From: Lachnospiraceae bacterium MD308
GTDB lineage: Bacteria; Bacillota; Clostridia; Lachnospirales; Lachnospiraceae
Length of the DNA: 64,000 nt
Reading direction: 5' to 3'
Assembly: GCA_000403475.2 (NCBI GenBank)
Contig: KE159796.1
Coordinates: 304,781-368,780, forward strand
Shown: positions 29,788 to 38,042 of the stretch, piece after piece
Layout of the letters: every line of letters starts with the position of its first letter
How positions within the stretch are numbered: position 1 is the first letter of the stretch
Made by a program: the position numbers and the translations under genes
Notes under the pieces: generated by a model
What the model saw: only the letters and a program-made list of their open reading frames with translations
Database searches by the model: none
What the model was told of the DNA's origin: nothing

Positions 29788-30720
29788 ATGAATGAAAAGA
29801 GGACATTTAACCGGAAAGCAGTAGAAAAACTGGTTGCGTCAAAAGACTGGAAAAGCTTGCAGAAATATGATCTCCGGGGAGCAGATCTGAGTAAAATGTA
29901 CTTCCGGGAGGCAAGGCTGGACGATGTTGATCTCAGCGGTGCGTATTTAGTAGACACGGCTTTTCGTCTCTCGAATCTGGGCGGTGTTAATTTCAGCGGC
30001 GCTGACCTTTCTTATGCATTCTTTGACGGGGTGAATTTAAAGGATGCAAAGTTTAATGGCGCTCATTTAGAGGAAACAGATTTTTATCTCTTGAATCTGA
30101 CCAATGCAGATTTCCGCGGTGCGGATATTTCTTGGTGCTACTTCTGTAATACAGCTCTTAATGGCGCGAATTTCCGTGATGTGGATCTTAATGGATGTGA
30201 CTTTTCTGAATCAACTCTTGACGGGGCAGATTTGCGGGGCACAGACATGACTGGATGCTGCTGCCGCAGGACAATCCTGAACGGCACGGATTTGCGCGGC
30301 GCGGATATTACAGGCGTGGATTTCTCCAACACATATATGGACGGGGTCATCATGGATGGGACGACATCCCATTTCCATATGTGCTGTCCAGAAGAGGGTG
30401 AGTTCACCGGCTACAAAAATGCGGGTGATCCCGCAGGACATCTGTATATTGTCGAGCTGAAAATACCGGCATGTGCCTTACGTTCCAGTGCAGCAACGAA
30501 CAGGTGCCGATGCTCGGAAGCAGAAGTGGTATCTATTACATGCCCGGATGGTACAGACGATGGCACAGATATTGTGAGCAGTTGGAGGAGTTCGGATTTC
30601 CTGTATAAAATCGGGGAAACGGTCAAAGTGCGTGACTTTGATAAAAACCGCTGGAAGGAATATGCTCCAGGAATCCATTTCTTCATGACCAGGGAAGAGG
30701 CTGTAGACTATGCCCTCTGA
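29788..30720 (+). CDS. Pentapeptide-repeat protein with C-terminal DUF5758-like domain (copy 1)
   Basis: 310 residues. After a short head (residues 1-30, KDWKSLQKYDLRGADLS) come about 30 A(D/N)Lxx/xxFxx pentapeptides forming a right-handed beta-helix (to ~residue 195), then a ~110-residue tail with CALRSSAATNRCRCSEAEVVSI and GIHFFMTREEAVDY. Two shorter paralogues at 48951 and 49733 share head, tail and leader. Pentapeptide proteins can mimic DNA and protect gyrase; no such role is claimed here. Confidence 0.85.
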   Translation: MNEKRTFNRKAVEKLVASKDWKSLQKYDLRGADLSKMYFREARLDDVDLSGAYLVDTAFRLSNLGGVNFSGADLSYAFFDGVNLKDAKFNGAHLEETDFYLLNLTNADFRGADISWCYFCNTALNGANFRDVDLNGCDFSESTLDGADLRGTDMTGCCCRRTILNGTDLRGADITGVDFSNTYMDGVIMDGTTSHFHMCCPEEGEFTGYKNAGDPAGHLYIVELKIPACALRSSAATNRCRCSEAEVVSITCPDGTDDGTDIVSSWRSSDFLYKIGETVKVRDFDKNRWKEYAPGIHFFMTREEAVDYAL

Positions 30721-30728
30721 CTGTGTAA

Positions 30729-30755
30729 AAGAGAAGCCGTGAGGCTTCTTTTTTC
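30729..30755 (+). terminator. Terminator after pentapeptide gene 1
   Basis: GAGAAGCC-gtga-GGCTTCTTTTTT. Similar hairpins follow the related genes at 49651 and 50432. Confidence 0.85.
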
Positions 30756-30906
30756 GTTCCAAAGCAACGGAAAGATTCCACGTGCTATAGACTGGGATTA
30801 ACCATATTAGAACCAGCTTGCAGGTTCGGTCAATTCCATGGACGGGCCTGGCTGTTTTCAGAAAGAAAAGTGACTTGTGGTAATGTATTGAAAAGGAGGA
30901 ATTAAA

Positions 30907-32046
30907 TTGGATACAAAAAAATTCAGGACCCGTCAGGAGTTCCGCTTGAAACAGAACCCAAAGGGAACAGATTACATCATTGCTCTTGATGCGGGGTATT
31001 CAGGAATGAAAGTTTTTTACGAAAACGGTTATTTTTGTTTTCCAAGCTTTGCGAAAAAACTGGACGGGGATATCATCGGCGGGGCCGGGCCGGATGACAT
31101 CCTTTACCGGGATTCGCAGACGGGAGAGATGTATATGGTTGGACGTACAGCGCAAGATATGCTCAGTGCGGAAGATACAAATGATACGGATGGGGAAATG
31201 TTCGCAAGGAAGAGGTATTCGTCACGGCGGTTCCGAATCCTCTGCCAGACGGCTATCGCACTTGCGCTGCACAGAAAACGTGACAACCGGGATATCGTAA
31301 TCCAGACAGGGCTCCCGTCATCTTATTTAAGAGGGGATACCAACGCTTTAAAAAAGGCATTACAGGCTGCTGCTGATTTTTCCCTGCGTGTCGGCGGAGG
31401 CCCGTGGGTTGACTACTCCCTGCGCCTCTCCCCGGATAAGATTTTCTGTGATATGCCGCAGCCGGCAGGCTCCCTGTATTCTGTGTTGATCCGTGATGAT
31501 GGGAAGTATATCCCTGATGCAAGGGCGTATCTGAGTGAAAATATCCTTATCATGGATATCGGGTTTGGCACTTTTGATTTCTACGGAGTTAAGAATTCAG
31601 TAGTGGCCTGTAAGGAATCTGTTGATAAAACCGGGATGCATGAGGTGATGCAGCATGCATCAGAAAAAATCTGGGAACAGACGAATGAGGATATCCGTGT
31701 CCCTGCTCTTCAGAAGATCCTGGGATCCGGATCCGTTGTCGTTATGAACGAAGAGGAACTTAGGTCTGAAGAGGTTCCGATTGGCGGGCTGATCAAGGAG
31801 GCAAGTAATGAAGTCTTTGAAGAGGCTTTCCAGCGAGCAAGGGAAGTTACGAATTCTTTCCTTGGCTATAAGCGGATCGTGATTGCCGGAGGTACGGGGG
31901 AAGCATGGTATGGCAAGATGCAGGATGCGTTTTCATCTTTAAAAACCATACAGCTTATCCCAAGTAATTTCAATGATAAACTGCCGTTCATCTACTCAAA
32001 TGCAAGGGGTTATTATCTGTTCCGGTATAATCTTAACGGAAGATAG
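30907..32046 (+). CDS. parM: ParM/StbA-like actin-type segregation ATPase
   Basis: The 379-residue actin-fold protein has phosphate-1 loop ALDAGYSGMKVFYENG, phosphate-2 MDIGFGTFDFYG and adenosine motif RIVIAGGTGEAWY. ParM filaments push plasmid copies apart. It starts with TTG 6 nt after aaaaggagg; no ATG lies nearby. The next gene, which ends in a ribbon-helix-helix-like region and repeats, fits the ParR adaptor. A partition pair suggests that the element spends time as an autonomous circle. Confidence 0.85.
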   Translation: MDTKKFRTRQEFRLKQNPKGTDYIIALDAGYSGMKVFYENGYFCFPSFAKKLDGDIIGGAGPDDILYRDSQTGEMYMVGRTAQDMLSAEDTNDTDGEMFARKRYSSRRFRILCQTAIALALHRKRDNRDIVIQTGLPSSYLRGDTNALKKALQAAADFSLRVGGGPWVDYSLRLSPDKIFCDMPQPAGSLYSVLIRDDGKYIPDARAYLSENILIMDIGFGTFDFYGVKNSVVACKESVDKTGMHEVMQHASEKIWEQTNEDIRVPALQKILGSGSVVVMNEEELRSEEVPIGGLIKEASNEVFEEAFQRAREVTNSFLGYKRIVIAGGTGEAWYGKMQDAFSSLKTIQLIPSNFNDKLPFIYSNARGYYLFRYNLNGR

Positions 32047-32055
32047 GAGGGATGT

Positions 32056-32778
32056 ATGAAACACAAAAGGGTGTATCAGAAGATCCGGCTTTATAAGGCC
32101 CATGACCTTGACCTGATTTCGTTTTTGGACAGCCATCATATGGATTTCCGCAAGGCAGTCTACTGTTCGCTGACTGCCTTTGCAAAAGGTGAGCTCTTTG
32201 TGATCAAGATTCCGCCGCGGATCCCGAATCCGGGGCCGTTGCGCCGGAAATATGAGTTTAACCTGTCGCTGAACCCGGAGACGGACCGCGCAGTCATTGA
32301 TATGATTGACGGGATTACGAACGGGTATAAGAATAATTTTATCAAAAACCTGCTGCGGATGTATCTATGCACTCCCATCTCGGCGGAGTTCCTCAAAGAC
32401 CCGTCGCGGATCAGCTTGTTTGAGGAGAAGTTCCGGATGTTTAAGAGAGGGAGGAGGATTGCGGATGCCGCAAAAGTGAAAAGAGCAAGGACGGGACGGG
32501 CAGCAAAACACCAGGAAGACCGAATGGCGGATATTTTTACGCAGGGGGAAGTACCAGTTCCCCCGCTGGCAGCAAAGCCGGAACCGGGTTCCGGAACGGC
32601 AGATAAGAAAGAACCATGGACGGAACAGGCGGAAAGGGCAGAGAAAAAGGAACACTGGACGGAACAGACGGAAACAGCAGAAAAAAAGAAACACTGGATA
32701 GAACAGACGGAAACAGCAGATAAGGGAGATGCAGGGGAAGACCTGACAGACTTATTTTCCTCTCTGCTTAAAAGTTAG
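32056..32778 (+). CDS. Probable ParR-like adaptor protein
   Basis: The 240-residue protein follows parM by 9 nt. Residues ~60-115 (YEFNLSLNPETDRAVIDMI, then NNFIKNLLRMYL) look like a strand followed by two helices, as in ribbon-helix-helix DNA-binding proteins such as ParR. The C-terminal third is low complexity and contains three 13-residue repeats (type KEHWTEQTETAEK). ParR C-termini contact ParM. The assignment rests on gene order and fold appearance, not on a recognised signature. Confidence 0.55.
   Translation: MKHKRVYQKIRLYKAHDLDLISFLDSHHMDFRKAVYCSLTAFAKGELFVIKIPPRIPNPGPLRRKYEFNLSLNPETDRAVIDMIDGITNGYKNNFIKNLLRMYLCTPISAEFLKDPSRISLFEEKFRMFKRGRRIADAAKVKRARTGRAAKHQEDRMADIFTQGEVPVPPLAAKPEPGSGTADKKEPWTEQAERAEKKEHWTEQTETAEKKKHWIEQTETADKGDAGEDLTDLFSSLLKS
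32605..32721 (+). repeat. Three 39-bp tandem repeats inside the ParR-like gene
   Basis: Units 32605-32643, 32644-32682 and 32683-32721 encode KxxWxEQxExAxK and differ at a few bases. They keep the frame and could vary in copy number. Confidence 0.85.
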
Positions 32779-32787
32779 GAGGTTTTC

Positions 32788-33081
32788 ATGGTAAAGAATA
32801 ACTATTATATATTGGACAATGAAATTCAGAAAGAGGTCGGGCAAAAGCTCCGGTCGCTGCTGGAGACATGCCAGGCCTATCAGCTGCCGATGTTTGCAAC
32901 GGTTGCTGTTTCGAATACGGAAGAAGGAACCCGGTATGACCGGGTGGTATACGGGGCGGCATCTCATGCAATGGTGCTGACAGAGGATCAGATCCGCCAT
33001 CATATCCTGATTGCGGATGGTTTCCATGCGGTTCCCGAGCGCGAAGACCTTGTGCTCCAGCTCGCGCGTAAGGGGGAATAG
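32788..33081 (+). CDS. Hypothetical protein (97 aa)
   Basis: A small soluble protein without recognised domain, starting VKNNYYILDNEIQKEVGQKL. Ribosome site taggagg; 9 nt after the ParR-like gene and 2 nt before the next gene, so part of the partition operon. Sequence features such as QLPMFATVAVSNTEEGTRYD suggest a compact alpha/beta fold. Confidence 0.65.
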   Translation: MVKNNYYILDNEIQKEVGQKLRSLLETCQAYQLPMFATVAVSNTEEGTRYDRVVYGAASHAMVLTEDQIRHHILIADGFHAVPEREDLVLQLARKGE

Positions 33082-33083
33082 GG

Positions 33084-34124
33084 ATGAAGGTTTATATGCT
33101 CCATTCCGCCGATGCACGCAAAGCGGCGAAGGATGTCCGGCGTTTTGACATGAGCGGGGGCAAGCTGCTCCTGTTCCGTGAGCCGGGGGATGATGGGGAT
33201 TATGAAGGCCTTAAAAATGCGTTTGGTTCATCAGAGGTTTATGAATGCCCGGGGGCTGAGCATGTACTCATGGCGGATACGCTCAAGGCGGCTGTTTCCC
33301 CCAAGGATTCTTTGTACCTTATCGGCCCCGCATTGACGGGTTTCTTTGAGGCAAGCCGTGACAGGGTGCTGGATATGGCATCTGCCGTCTATGTATCCAA
33401 AACGCTGAATACAGAGGGCAAGCGCCCTGTACAAAAGAAGAAAAGGAAACGGGAGGTGTCGGATGCCTCGGATGTGCTCTCAGAACTCCTGGCACTCAAC
33501 CTGTGCCAGGCAGAAAAGGAAACGCAGGAACCACCGCGCCAGGATGCACCGCAGAGACAGCCGCCCCGGATGCCGGAGCAGGAGCCGGCACAGAGTGCCC
33601 GCCAGAAGGGGAAGGTCACGCCGCACCAGGCCACGCCTCAGAAGAGGATGCAAAAACAAAGGCAGGTCACGCCGCAGAAACAGCAGGGCGGTGGCAGGGG
33701 ATGCGCCTTCGATGGCACGGCAGATTATGGGAAATCACCGGTGGAGGATGCGAAAGGCAGCTTGTGTGCCGGGATATTGGAACGGATGCACCGGCATATT
33801 GCGGATCTTTGCTTTAAGGAAAATAAGGATATGGCTCCAGTGAGTCAGGGGGATGTCGTGCCGTTTGTAATCCTGCTCTTACGCTCCTATGCCCGTGCCC
33901 TTGAGGGGGAGAGGATTGCCGTGGGCGGACATGCCCTGGCATCAGAACTGGATTATGGGAAGATTTACACAGACACGATTGAAATGTTTGAAACAAGCTG
34001 GGCGGCGACACATTCCATTATCCGGATCACAAAAGACGTGCTTTCCGTACTGCTCCCGGAAGCACAGTATTACTGGCGGCTGACAAAAATGTTGTATGAG
34101 GAGGACTTATGGGAAAATATGTAA
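33084..34124 (+). CDS. Hypothetical protein with Pro/Gln-rich linker
   Basis: 346 residues: an alpha/beta N-terminal part (1-115), a basic and Pro/Gln-rich linker (~125-205, including QEPPRQDAPQRQPPRMPEQE) and a helical C-terminal part (~215-346). Not recognised. It overlaps the next gene's start (ATG 34109) by 16 nt, so they should be translationally coupled. Confidence 0.65.
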   Translation: MKVYMLHSADARKAAKDVRRFDMSGGKLLLFREPGDDGDYEGLKNAFGSSEVYECPGAEHVLMADTLKAAVSPKDSLYLIGPALTGFFEASRDRVLDMASAVYVSKTLNTEGKRPVQKKKRKREVSDASDVLSELLALNLCQAEKETQEPPRQDAPQRQPPRMPEQEPAQSARQKGKVTPHQATPQKRMQKQRQVTPQKQQGGGRGCAFDGTADYGKSPVEDAKGSLCAGILERMHRHIADLCFKENKDMAPVSQGDVVPFVILLLRSYARALEGERIAVGGHALASELDYGKIYTDTIEMFETSWAATHSIIRITKDVLSVLLPEAQYYWRLTKMLYEEDLWENM

Positions 34125-34793
34125 ACAGGTGCTGGGGGGGGCCTGCTGAATGGCAGGGCAGTTGCATGGGCCTCAGAAATAACAGGCATTTCAGAAGCGG
34201 TAGCGGCAGTGGTCTTTTCATCCGTCGTAACAGCTGCAGTCCTGGCGGCGCTTAGATACCGTTTGAAAAAGTTCCATGTGCTGCCGTATTTTGGAATTGC
34301 AGAGGCAGCATTCCTGATGTCTGTAAAGGAAATGGCAGAAAACCTCCCTGTCATCCACAAACGCCTGAACCGTGCCTTGCGTACCTATGTGGATGTGTTC
34401 AAGAATTATCCGGATTACGCCCAGGAGTATATCCGCCAGACCGGGGATGGGGAACTTACTGGCGGCGGGATTGCACGTTACATCTACAACCTCAGTGAAA
34501 GCGGGGAAGACGATTTCCTTTATCCGCGCATGTACCGGATGATTCATTCCATTCGCGGATGCGTGGATGCGCCGGCAGATACTATGGTGTGGGTGCTGTC
34601 TGCCGCAATCCTGCTCGCCGCGCTGGCAGCAGTGATGCTGGCGGGGAACTTCCCGGCCCTTGTTCCGTTTGCATTCCGGGGAGGCATGCTCGTATACAGT
34701 GCATGTGCGGGCAAGGGAATGTTTATGGCATGCGTGATTGTGTGGATTCTTGGCGTTGCTTTTTCCAGGCTGCTGAGCCTTGATGAACCGTGA
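34109..34793 (+). CDS. Membrane protein frameshifted in a run of eight G
   Basis: The only start with a ribosome site (gaggagg, 34098-34104) is the ATG at 34109, but this frame stops at 34253. The long membrane-protein frame is reached by removing one base from the G8 tract at 34134-34141, giving a ~227-residue protein (MGKYVNRCWGG, then LLNGRAVAWASEITG) with about four membrane segments (e.g. VWVLSAAILLAALAAVMLA). A GTG at 34209 lacks a ribosome site. It may be phase-variable, decayed, or a sequencing error. Function unknown. Confidence 0.65.
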
Positions 34794-34823
34794 GGGTTCC
34801 TTATCTTATTTTTGCAGCATGGA

Positions 34824-34836
34824 GGAACCGGGTTCC
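34824..34836. promoter_or_regulatory. 13-bp palindrome, same core as at 22242
   Basis: GGAACC-G-GGTTCC followed closely by ACATATATTT, similar to the palindrome-plus-CCATATT layout at 22242-22264. Confidence 0.35.
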
Positions 34837-34955
34837 GAACATATATTTAGCAAAAAAGTTGTTTTTCGCCCTGTTCTGAATGTTTTTATTGATTTCATTC
34901 TTAAAAATAGCAGGATTTTAACGTCTTGTTTTGTTTTTTATACATATTTTTATAG

Positions 34956-34990
34956 TACGTGTTAACAATACACGTATTATATGCTATTAT
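34956..34990 (+). promoter_or_regulatory. hicAB promoter overlapping an inverted repeat
   Basis: A TTAACA -35 (34962-34967) and TATTAT -10 (34985-34990) are 17 bp apart. The -35 sits inside the inverted repeat TACGTGT/ACACGTA (34956-34976), the arrangement expected if the HicB antitoxin represses its own operon. Confidence 0.55.
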
Positions 34991-35013
34991 AATAATGCAA
35001 GGAGGAAAACAAA

Positions 35014-35204
35014 ATGCCAATGAAACCAAGAGAGATGGAAAAGCTAATCCTTGCAGACGGATGGATGTTCAAAAACCAAGAGGGTTCACACAAGAATTAC
35101 ATACATCCGACAAAACCTGGAAAAGTTACCATACCTTTTCACCAAGGCAAGGACTTAAACAAAAAACGGAAAATTCCATCAAAAAACAGGCGGGGCTTAA
35201 ATAG
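35014..35204 (+). CDS. hicA: HicA-type mRNA interferase toxin, frameshifted at an A6 run
   Basis: HicA cleaves mRNA with a small dsRBD-like fold and catalytic His. The frame from ATG 35014 gives MKPREMEKLILADGWMF, GSHKNYIHPTKPGKVTIPFH and then derails after DLNKK. The correct C-terminus (TENSIKKQAGLK, stop at 35204) is in the -1 frame. The switch point is AAC-AAA-AAA-CGG (35158-35169): one more A, or a -1 slip on C-AAA-AAA, restores a 63-residue HicA. The catalytic His in GSHKNY is kept. The antitoxin gene follows and is intact. Confidence 0.8.
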
Positions 35205-35245
35205 CTCCATTGCCCATAATCTAAACAATATAGGAGGTGTGTTAA

Positions 35246-35674
35246 ATGTTATCAATGTATCCTGCATGTTTCTTTCAGGAAAGCAACGGCTTTTCCGTTG
35301 TATTTCCTGACCTTAACTGGCTTGCAACCCAAGGCGATAATTTTGAAGATGCTATGGAAATGGCTGTTGAGTGTTTAGCCGGCTACCTTCATACTTGTCA
35401 AATGGATGGAGACGATATACCCAAACCGTCTAAATTATCCGATATTGACCCATGCGCTATCGCAAAGGAGCTTGACCCGGATGCGCCTATGTGTGAATCG
35501 TTTGTCAATATGGTTTCTGTGGATGTAGCTTTATATGCGAAGGAACATTTTGAGAAATCAGTTAAAAAAACCCTCACAATCCCGGCATGGCTTAATAACG
35601 CCGCTTTGGAAAAGGGTATCAATTTTTCACAAGTTTTACAGGACGCATTAAAAGCACAGTTACACTTAGGCTAG
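35246..35674 (+). CDS. hicB: HicB family antitoxin
   Basis: The 142-residue protein has the partial RNase H-like fold YPACFFQESNGFSVVFPDLN, then QGDNFEDAMEMAVECLAGYL, and a C-terminal DNA-binding helix set (TIPAWLNNAALEKGINFSQVLQDAL). It neutralises HicA and represses the operon. Ribosome site taggaggtg. The intact antitoxin next to a frameshifted toxin suggests that toxin output has been lowered or is conditional. Confidence 0.88.
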   Translation: MLSMYPACFFQESNGFSVVFPDLNWLATQGDNFEDAMEMAVECLAGYLHTCQMDGDDIPKPSKLSDIDPCAIAKELDPDAPMCESFVNMVSVDVALYAKEHFEKSVKKTLTIPAWLNNAALEKGINFSQVLQDALKAQLHLG

Positions 35675-35753
35675 ACTTCCCTGTTAAAGGCATCCGCTCC
35701 TTTCGCAGAGGAATTGGAGAGCTGGGTAAGGAAATCTAAGGACAACAGATGTG

Positions 35754-35784
35754 AAAAGGAACAGCCGGTGAGCTGTTCCTTTTG
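35754..35784. terminator. Bidirectional terminator between hicB and the ParE-like toxin
   Basis: AAAAGGAACAGC/GCTGTTCCTTTT around CGGTGA, with A- and T-tracts on both sides. Confidence 0.85.
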
Positions 35785-35789
35785 CAAAC

Positions 35790-36122
35790 TTATTCGTTGT
35801 TTTCGTTTATGATATTTTCTACATTTCGTCCGCCATAAAAAATACGGATGATGGTAACCGTAGAGTTTTCAGAATTTGCCAGGTAATACACAACGTAATT
35901 GTCGATGGGAAGTTTTCGCATTCCCATGCTGCACCATGGCTCCCAGTCAACCTGGGCATGGCCATTTGGAAATGTATCCAATCCTTTGATTCCTTTTCGT
36001 ATACGGTTTGCTTGATTTTGGGCTGTTTCCGCTACTTCCAGTTCAAAGGCAATGTAGGAATAAATGGATTTTAGATCCTCTAATGCTGCGGGAGAGTATA
36101 TGACACGGTATCTGCCTGTCAT
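35790..36122 (-). CDS. ParE/RelE superfamily toxin
   Basis: The 110-residue protein has the RelE/ParE fold pattern: YRVIYSPAALEDLKSIYSYI at the N-terminus and the C-terminal strands PIDNYVVYYLANSENSTVTIIRIFYGGRNVEN. The FYGGR ending is typical of plasmid stabilisation (YafQ/ParE) proteins. Whether it cleaves mRNA or poisons gyrase cannot be told. Its ATG overlaps the antitoxin stop by 4 nt. Confidence 0.88.
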   Translation of the reverse strand: MTGRYRVIYSPAALEDLKSIYSYIAFELEVAETAQNQANRIRKGIKGLDTFPNGHAQVDWEPWCSMGMRKLPIDNYVVYYLANSENSTVTIIRIFYGGRNVENIINENNE

Positions 36123-36424
36123 ATACCAAACTCCTTGGCAAGAACGGCATCTACTTCTTCCACAGAATAAGTTTTACCGGATTTTAAGGATTCAATTCCA
36201 AGTGAGAGCTGCTCATCCAGTTCAGCCTTATTCATCCCGCTGATGGCTGTAGGTTTTGCAGTTGGAAGTCGGAGGTCAAATGGCATCCCTCTGTTAAGCA
36301 CGATCTGACTATAGAGCATTTGGATTGCACTGGAAGGGGATATGCCAAGTTTAGAAAGAATGCCCTCAGCATTTTCTTTTAAGTTTGTATCAATCCGAGC
36401 GTAAATTGCGGATGTATTTGCCAT
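36119..36424 (-). CDS. RelB/DinJ family antitoxin
   Basis: The 101-residue protein begins MANTSAIYARIDTNLKENAE and continues GILSKLGISPSSAIQMLYSQI, the ribbon-helix-helix of RelB/DinJ with the characteristic L-G-[IM]-[ST]. The C-terminal part should wrap the toxin. The start is placed after aaggagtgtgatatcc (minus); the longer frame has no site. Operon with the downstream toxin. Confidence 0.9.
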   Translation of the reverse strand: MANTSAIYARIDTNLKENAEGILSKLGISPSSAIQMLYSQIVLNRGMPFDLRLPTAKPTAISGMNKAELDEQLSLGIESLKSGKTYSVEEVDAVLAKEFGI

Positions 36425-36449
36425 GGATATCACACTCCTTTTTTCTTTT

Positions 36450-36478
36450 AGTATAACTAAAATTGATGTTAAACGCAA
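36450..36478 (-). promoter_or_regulatory. Promoter of the relB-parE-like operon
   Basis: On the minus strand TTGCGT and TATACT are 17 bp apart, ending about 26 nt before the antitoxin ATG. Direct GCAAGC/GCAAGCG repeats just upstream could be bound by the antitoxin. Confidence 0.55.
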
Positions 36479-36519
36479 GCAATCGCAAGCGAAATTATGG
36501 AATTTCTTCTTGATTCTGG

Positions 36520-36548
36520 AAAAGAACCCTTGGATGGGTTCTTTTTTC
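36520..36548 (+). terminator. Terminator-like hairpin
   Basis: AAAGAACCC/TGGGTTCTTTTTT around TTGGA. It lies between the antitoxin promoter and the transfer block, and would stop + strand readthrough. Confidence 0.75.
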
Positions 36549-36630
36549 GTCTGCGGCTGCCGTTTCCCAGGGCAAACCTCCTTTGGGATTTAGCTGTGGG
36601 GAGTGCCAGGGGCTGTTAATCTTTGGAATC

Positions 36631-36710
36631 CCATATTAAAGGCGTAATTAATTGCGGCGCAAGTTCCTGCGCCATTAATAGAAATGCCCGGTGGGCAAAA
36701 AGGAGGTATT
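36631..36710 (+). promoter_or_regulatory. Structured leader of the pilin-like gene
   Basis: Begins with CCATATTA (36631-36638). A stem ATTAAT..GGCGCA/TGCGCC..ATTAAT spans 36647-36679 and a small hairpin GCCC-GGT-GGGC (36686-36696) stands just before the ribosome site aaaaggagg. Confidence 0.5.
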
Positions 36711-36715
36711 TTACA

Positions 36716-37048
36716 ATGAGAAAGACTGGTGTTTGGCTGCAGAAGGGATGGGCGTGGGTGTCCTTTTTAGGGATGCTGCTGGTACTGTTCCTGATGATGA
36801 CTGTTCCGGCATTTGCAGCGAATGAAATGAAGACGCTTGTCATGTCTGTTTTGGAAGAGATCATTTACCCGATCTTTTCCGCAATCGGCGTCCTTCTCGG
36901 CGCGTATGGGATTGGCGGGCTGGTGCTTGCGTTCAAGAACAGCGATCCGGACGCCCAGGCGCGGGCGACACAGGCGCTTGTCGTTGCGATCGCCTTGGTG
37001 GGGATCCGCGTGTTCATCGGGAACATCCACCTGGAAAGATATCTGTAA
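36716..37048 (+). CDS. Maff2/VirB2-like small membrane protein (pilin-like)
   Basis: The 110-residue protein has a signal-like N-terminus (SFLGMLLVLFLMMTVPAFA, cleavage after AFA) and two further membrane segments (IIYPIFSAIGVLLGAYGIGGLVLAF and ALVVAIALVGIRVFIG), the layout of VirB2/TrbC/Maff2 proteins of Gram-positive elements. The segment NSDPDAQARATQ lies between them. It heads the VirB6-VirB3-VirB4 run. Start ATG after aaaaaggagg. Confidence 0.8.
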   Translation: MRKTGVWLQKGWAWVSFLGMLLVLFLMMTVPAFAANEMKTLVMSVLEEIIYPIFSAIGVLLGAYGIGGLVLAFKNSDPDAQARATQALVVAIALVGIRVFIGNIHLERYL

Positions 37049-37096
37049 CTGCCTGCCGCCCGGCATACCCGGAGCGGCGGGATTAAGGAGGGAAGA

Positions 37097-38029
37097 ATGG
37101 GAAGTTTTATCTTTATGGTACTGGGGCAGATTTATGGCGACGGTACGACGGAAGAAGTTTCAGAATTCCTTTCCACGATCATGAATGGATTGATCTTGAT
37201 CTTCCAGAAAGATACGGTATCCTCAATCATAGACATCACGATCGGAGCGGCCGTCGCATTGCTGATCTGCTATTTTTACATGGATTTGACAGCGAAAGCG
37301 TCCATAGACATGATAACGATGGATAAGCTGGTCGTGACCTGCATCAAGCTGGTGGTCGGATGTGCAATCTTAATCTATCTGCCGACGATCATGATGTACC
37401 TGTTCCGTTTCGCGAACGCAACGTATGAGACGATCCGGGATGCGGACTTTAAGCTGCAGTTCGGAAACAGCTCGGGGCCATTGGCAAGGGGCTTTTATTT
37501 TGGGAAGGACGAGTGGCCAAAATATGAAGACGTGCAGAGCGATTTCGAAGAGATCTTTAAATCGAAACTTACGGCACTGCCTGTCACGCTCTCGTACATC
37601 CTCAAGCTGCTGATCCCTTATGTGCTGCTGTTCGTGTCAAAGCTGGGAGCCTTCTTCATTGCAGTGAGCAACGCGCTGTCGCTTGTCCTGTACACGGTCT
37701 TTTCGCCGATTGCGGTAGCCAACTGCTTTGACGGCGGGGCGAAGAGCGAGGCAATGAGGTATCTGAAAAAGTTCCTTGCCAAGGGGATATCATTTGCCGT
37801 GATCGTTGCCGCGCTAAAGGCGAGCGAGATAATCGGGAATGCGCTCCTGTATAATTCCCTGCACGACATGGGCATCACCAAGCTGGAACTTACGAAGGAA
37901 GGGCTGGATGCCGCAATGGACATGGGGCTCATGGTCCAGCTCTGTGTTGTCCGGGTATCAGCAGTTGGCGCGATGTTCACGGGTGACAGGCTCGCGCAGT
38001 CCATCGTGGGCTCCCACGACGGGCATTAA
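37097..38029 (+). CDS. TrbL/VirB6-like polytopic membrane protein
   Basis: 310 residues with about six membrane segments (e.g. SIIDITIGAAVALLICYFYM, LVVGCAILIYLPTIMMYLF, LLFVSKLGAFFIAVSNALSLVLYTVFSPIAV). Its size and place between the pilin-like and PrgI-like proteins match VirB6/TrbL inner-membrane channel components. The segment ANCFDGGAKSEAMRYLKKFLAKG after the membrane block is typical of these CD0411-type proteins. It ends 13 nt before the next start. Confidence 0.8.
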   Translation: MGSFIFMVLGQIYGDGTTEEVSEFLSTIMNGLILIFQKDTVSSIIDITIGAAVALLICYFYMDLTAKASIDMITMDKLVVTCIKLVVGCAILIYLPTIMMYLFRFANATYETIRDADFKLQFGNSSGPLARGFYFGKDEWPKYEDVQSDFEEIFKSKLTALPVTLSYILKLLIPYVLLFVSKLGAFFIAVSNALSLVLYTVFSPIAVANCFDGGAKSEAMRYLKKFLAKGISFAVIVAALKASEIIGNALLYNSLHDMGITKLELTKEGLDAAMDMGLMVQLCVVRVSAVGAMFTGDRLAQSIVGSHDGH

Positions 38030-38042
38030 GGAGGTGGCAGAC

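Noticed and set aside
32605..32721. Tandem repeats as a CRISPR array
   Set aside because: Units are contiguous, coding and without spacers. No CRISPR array or cas gene was seen in the window.
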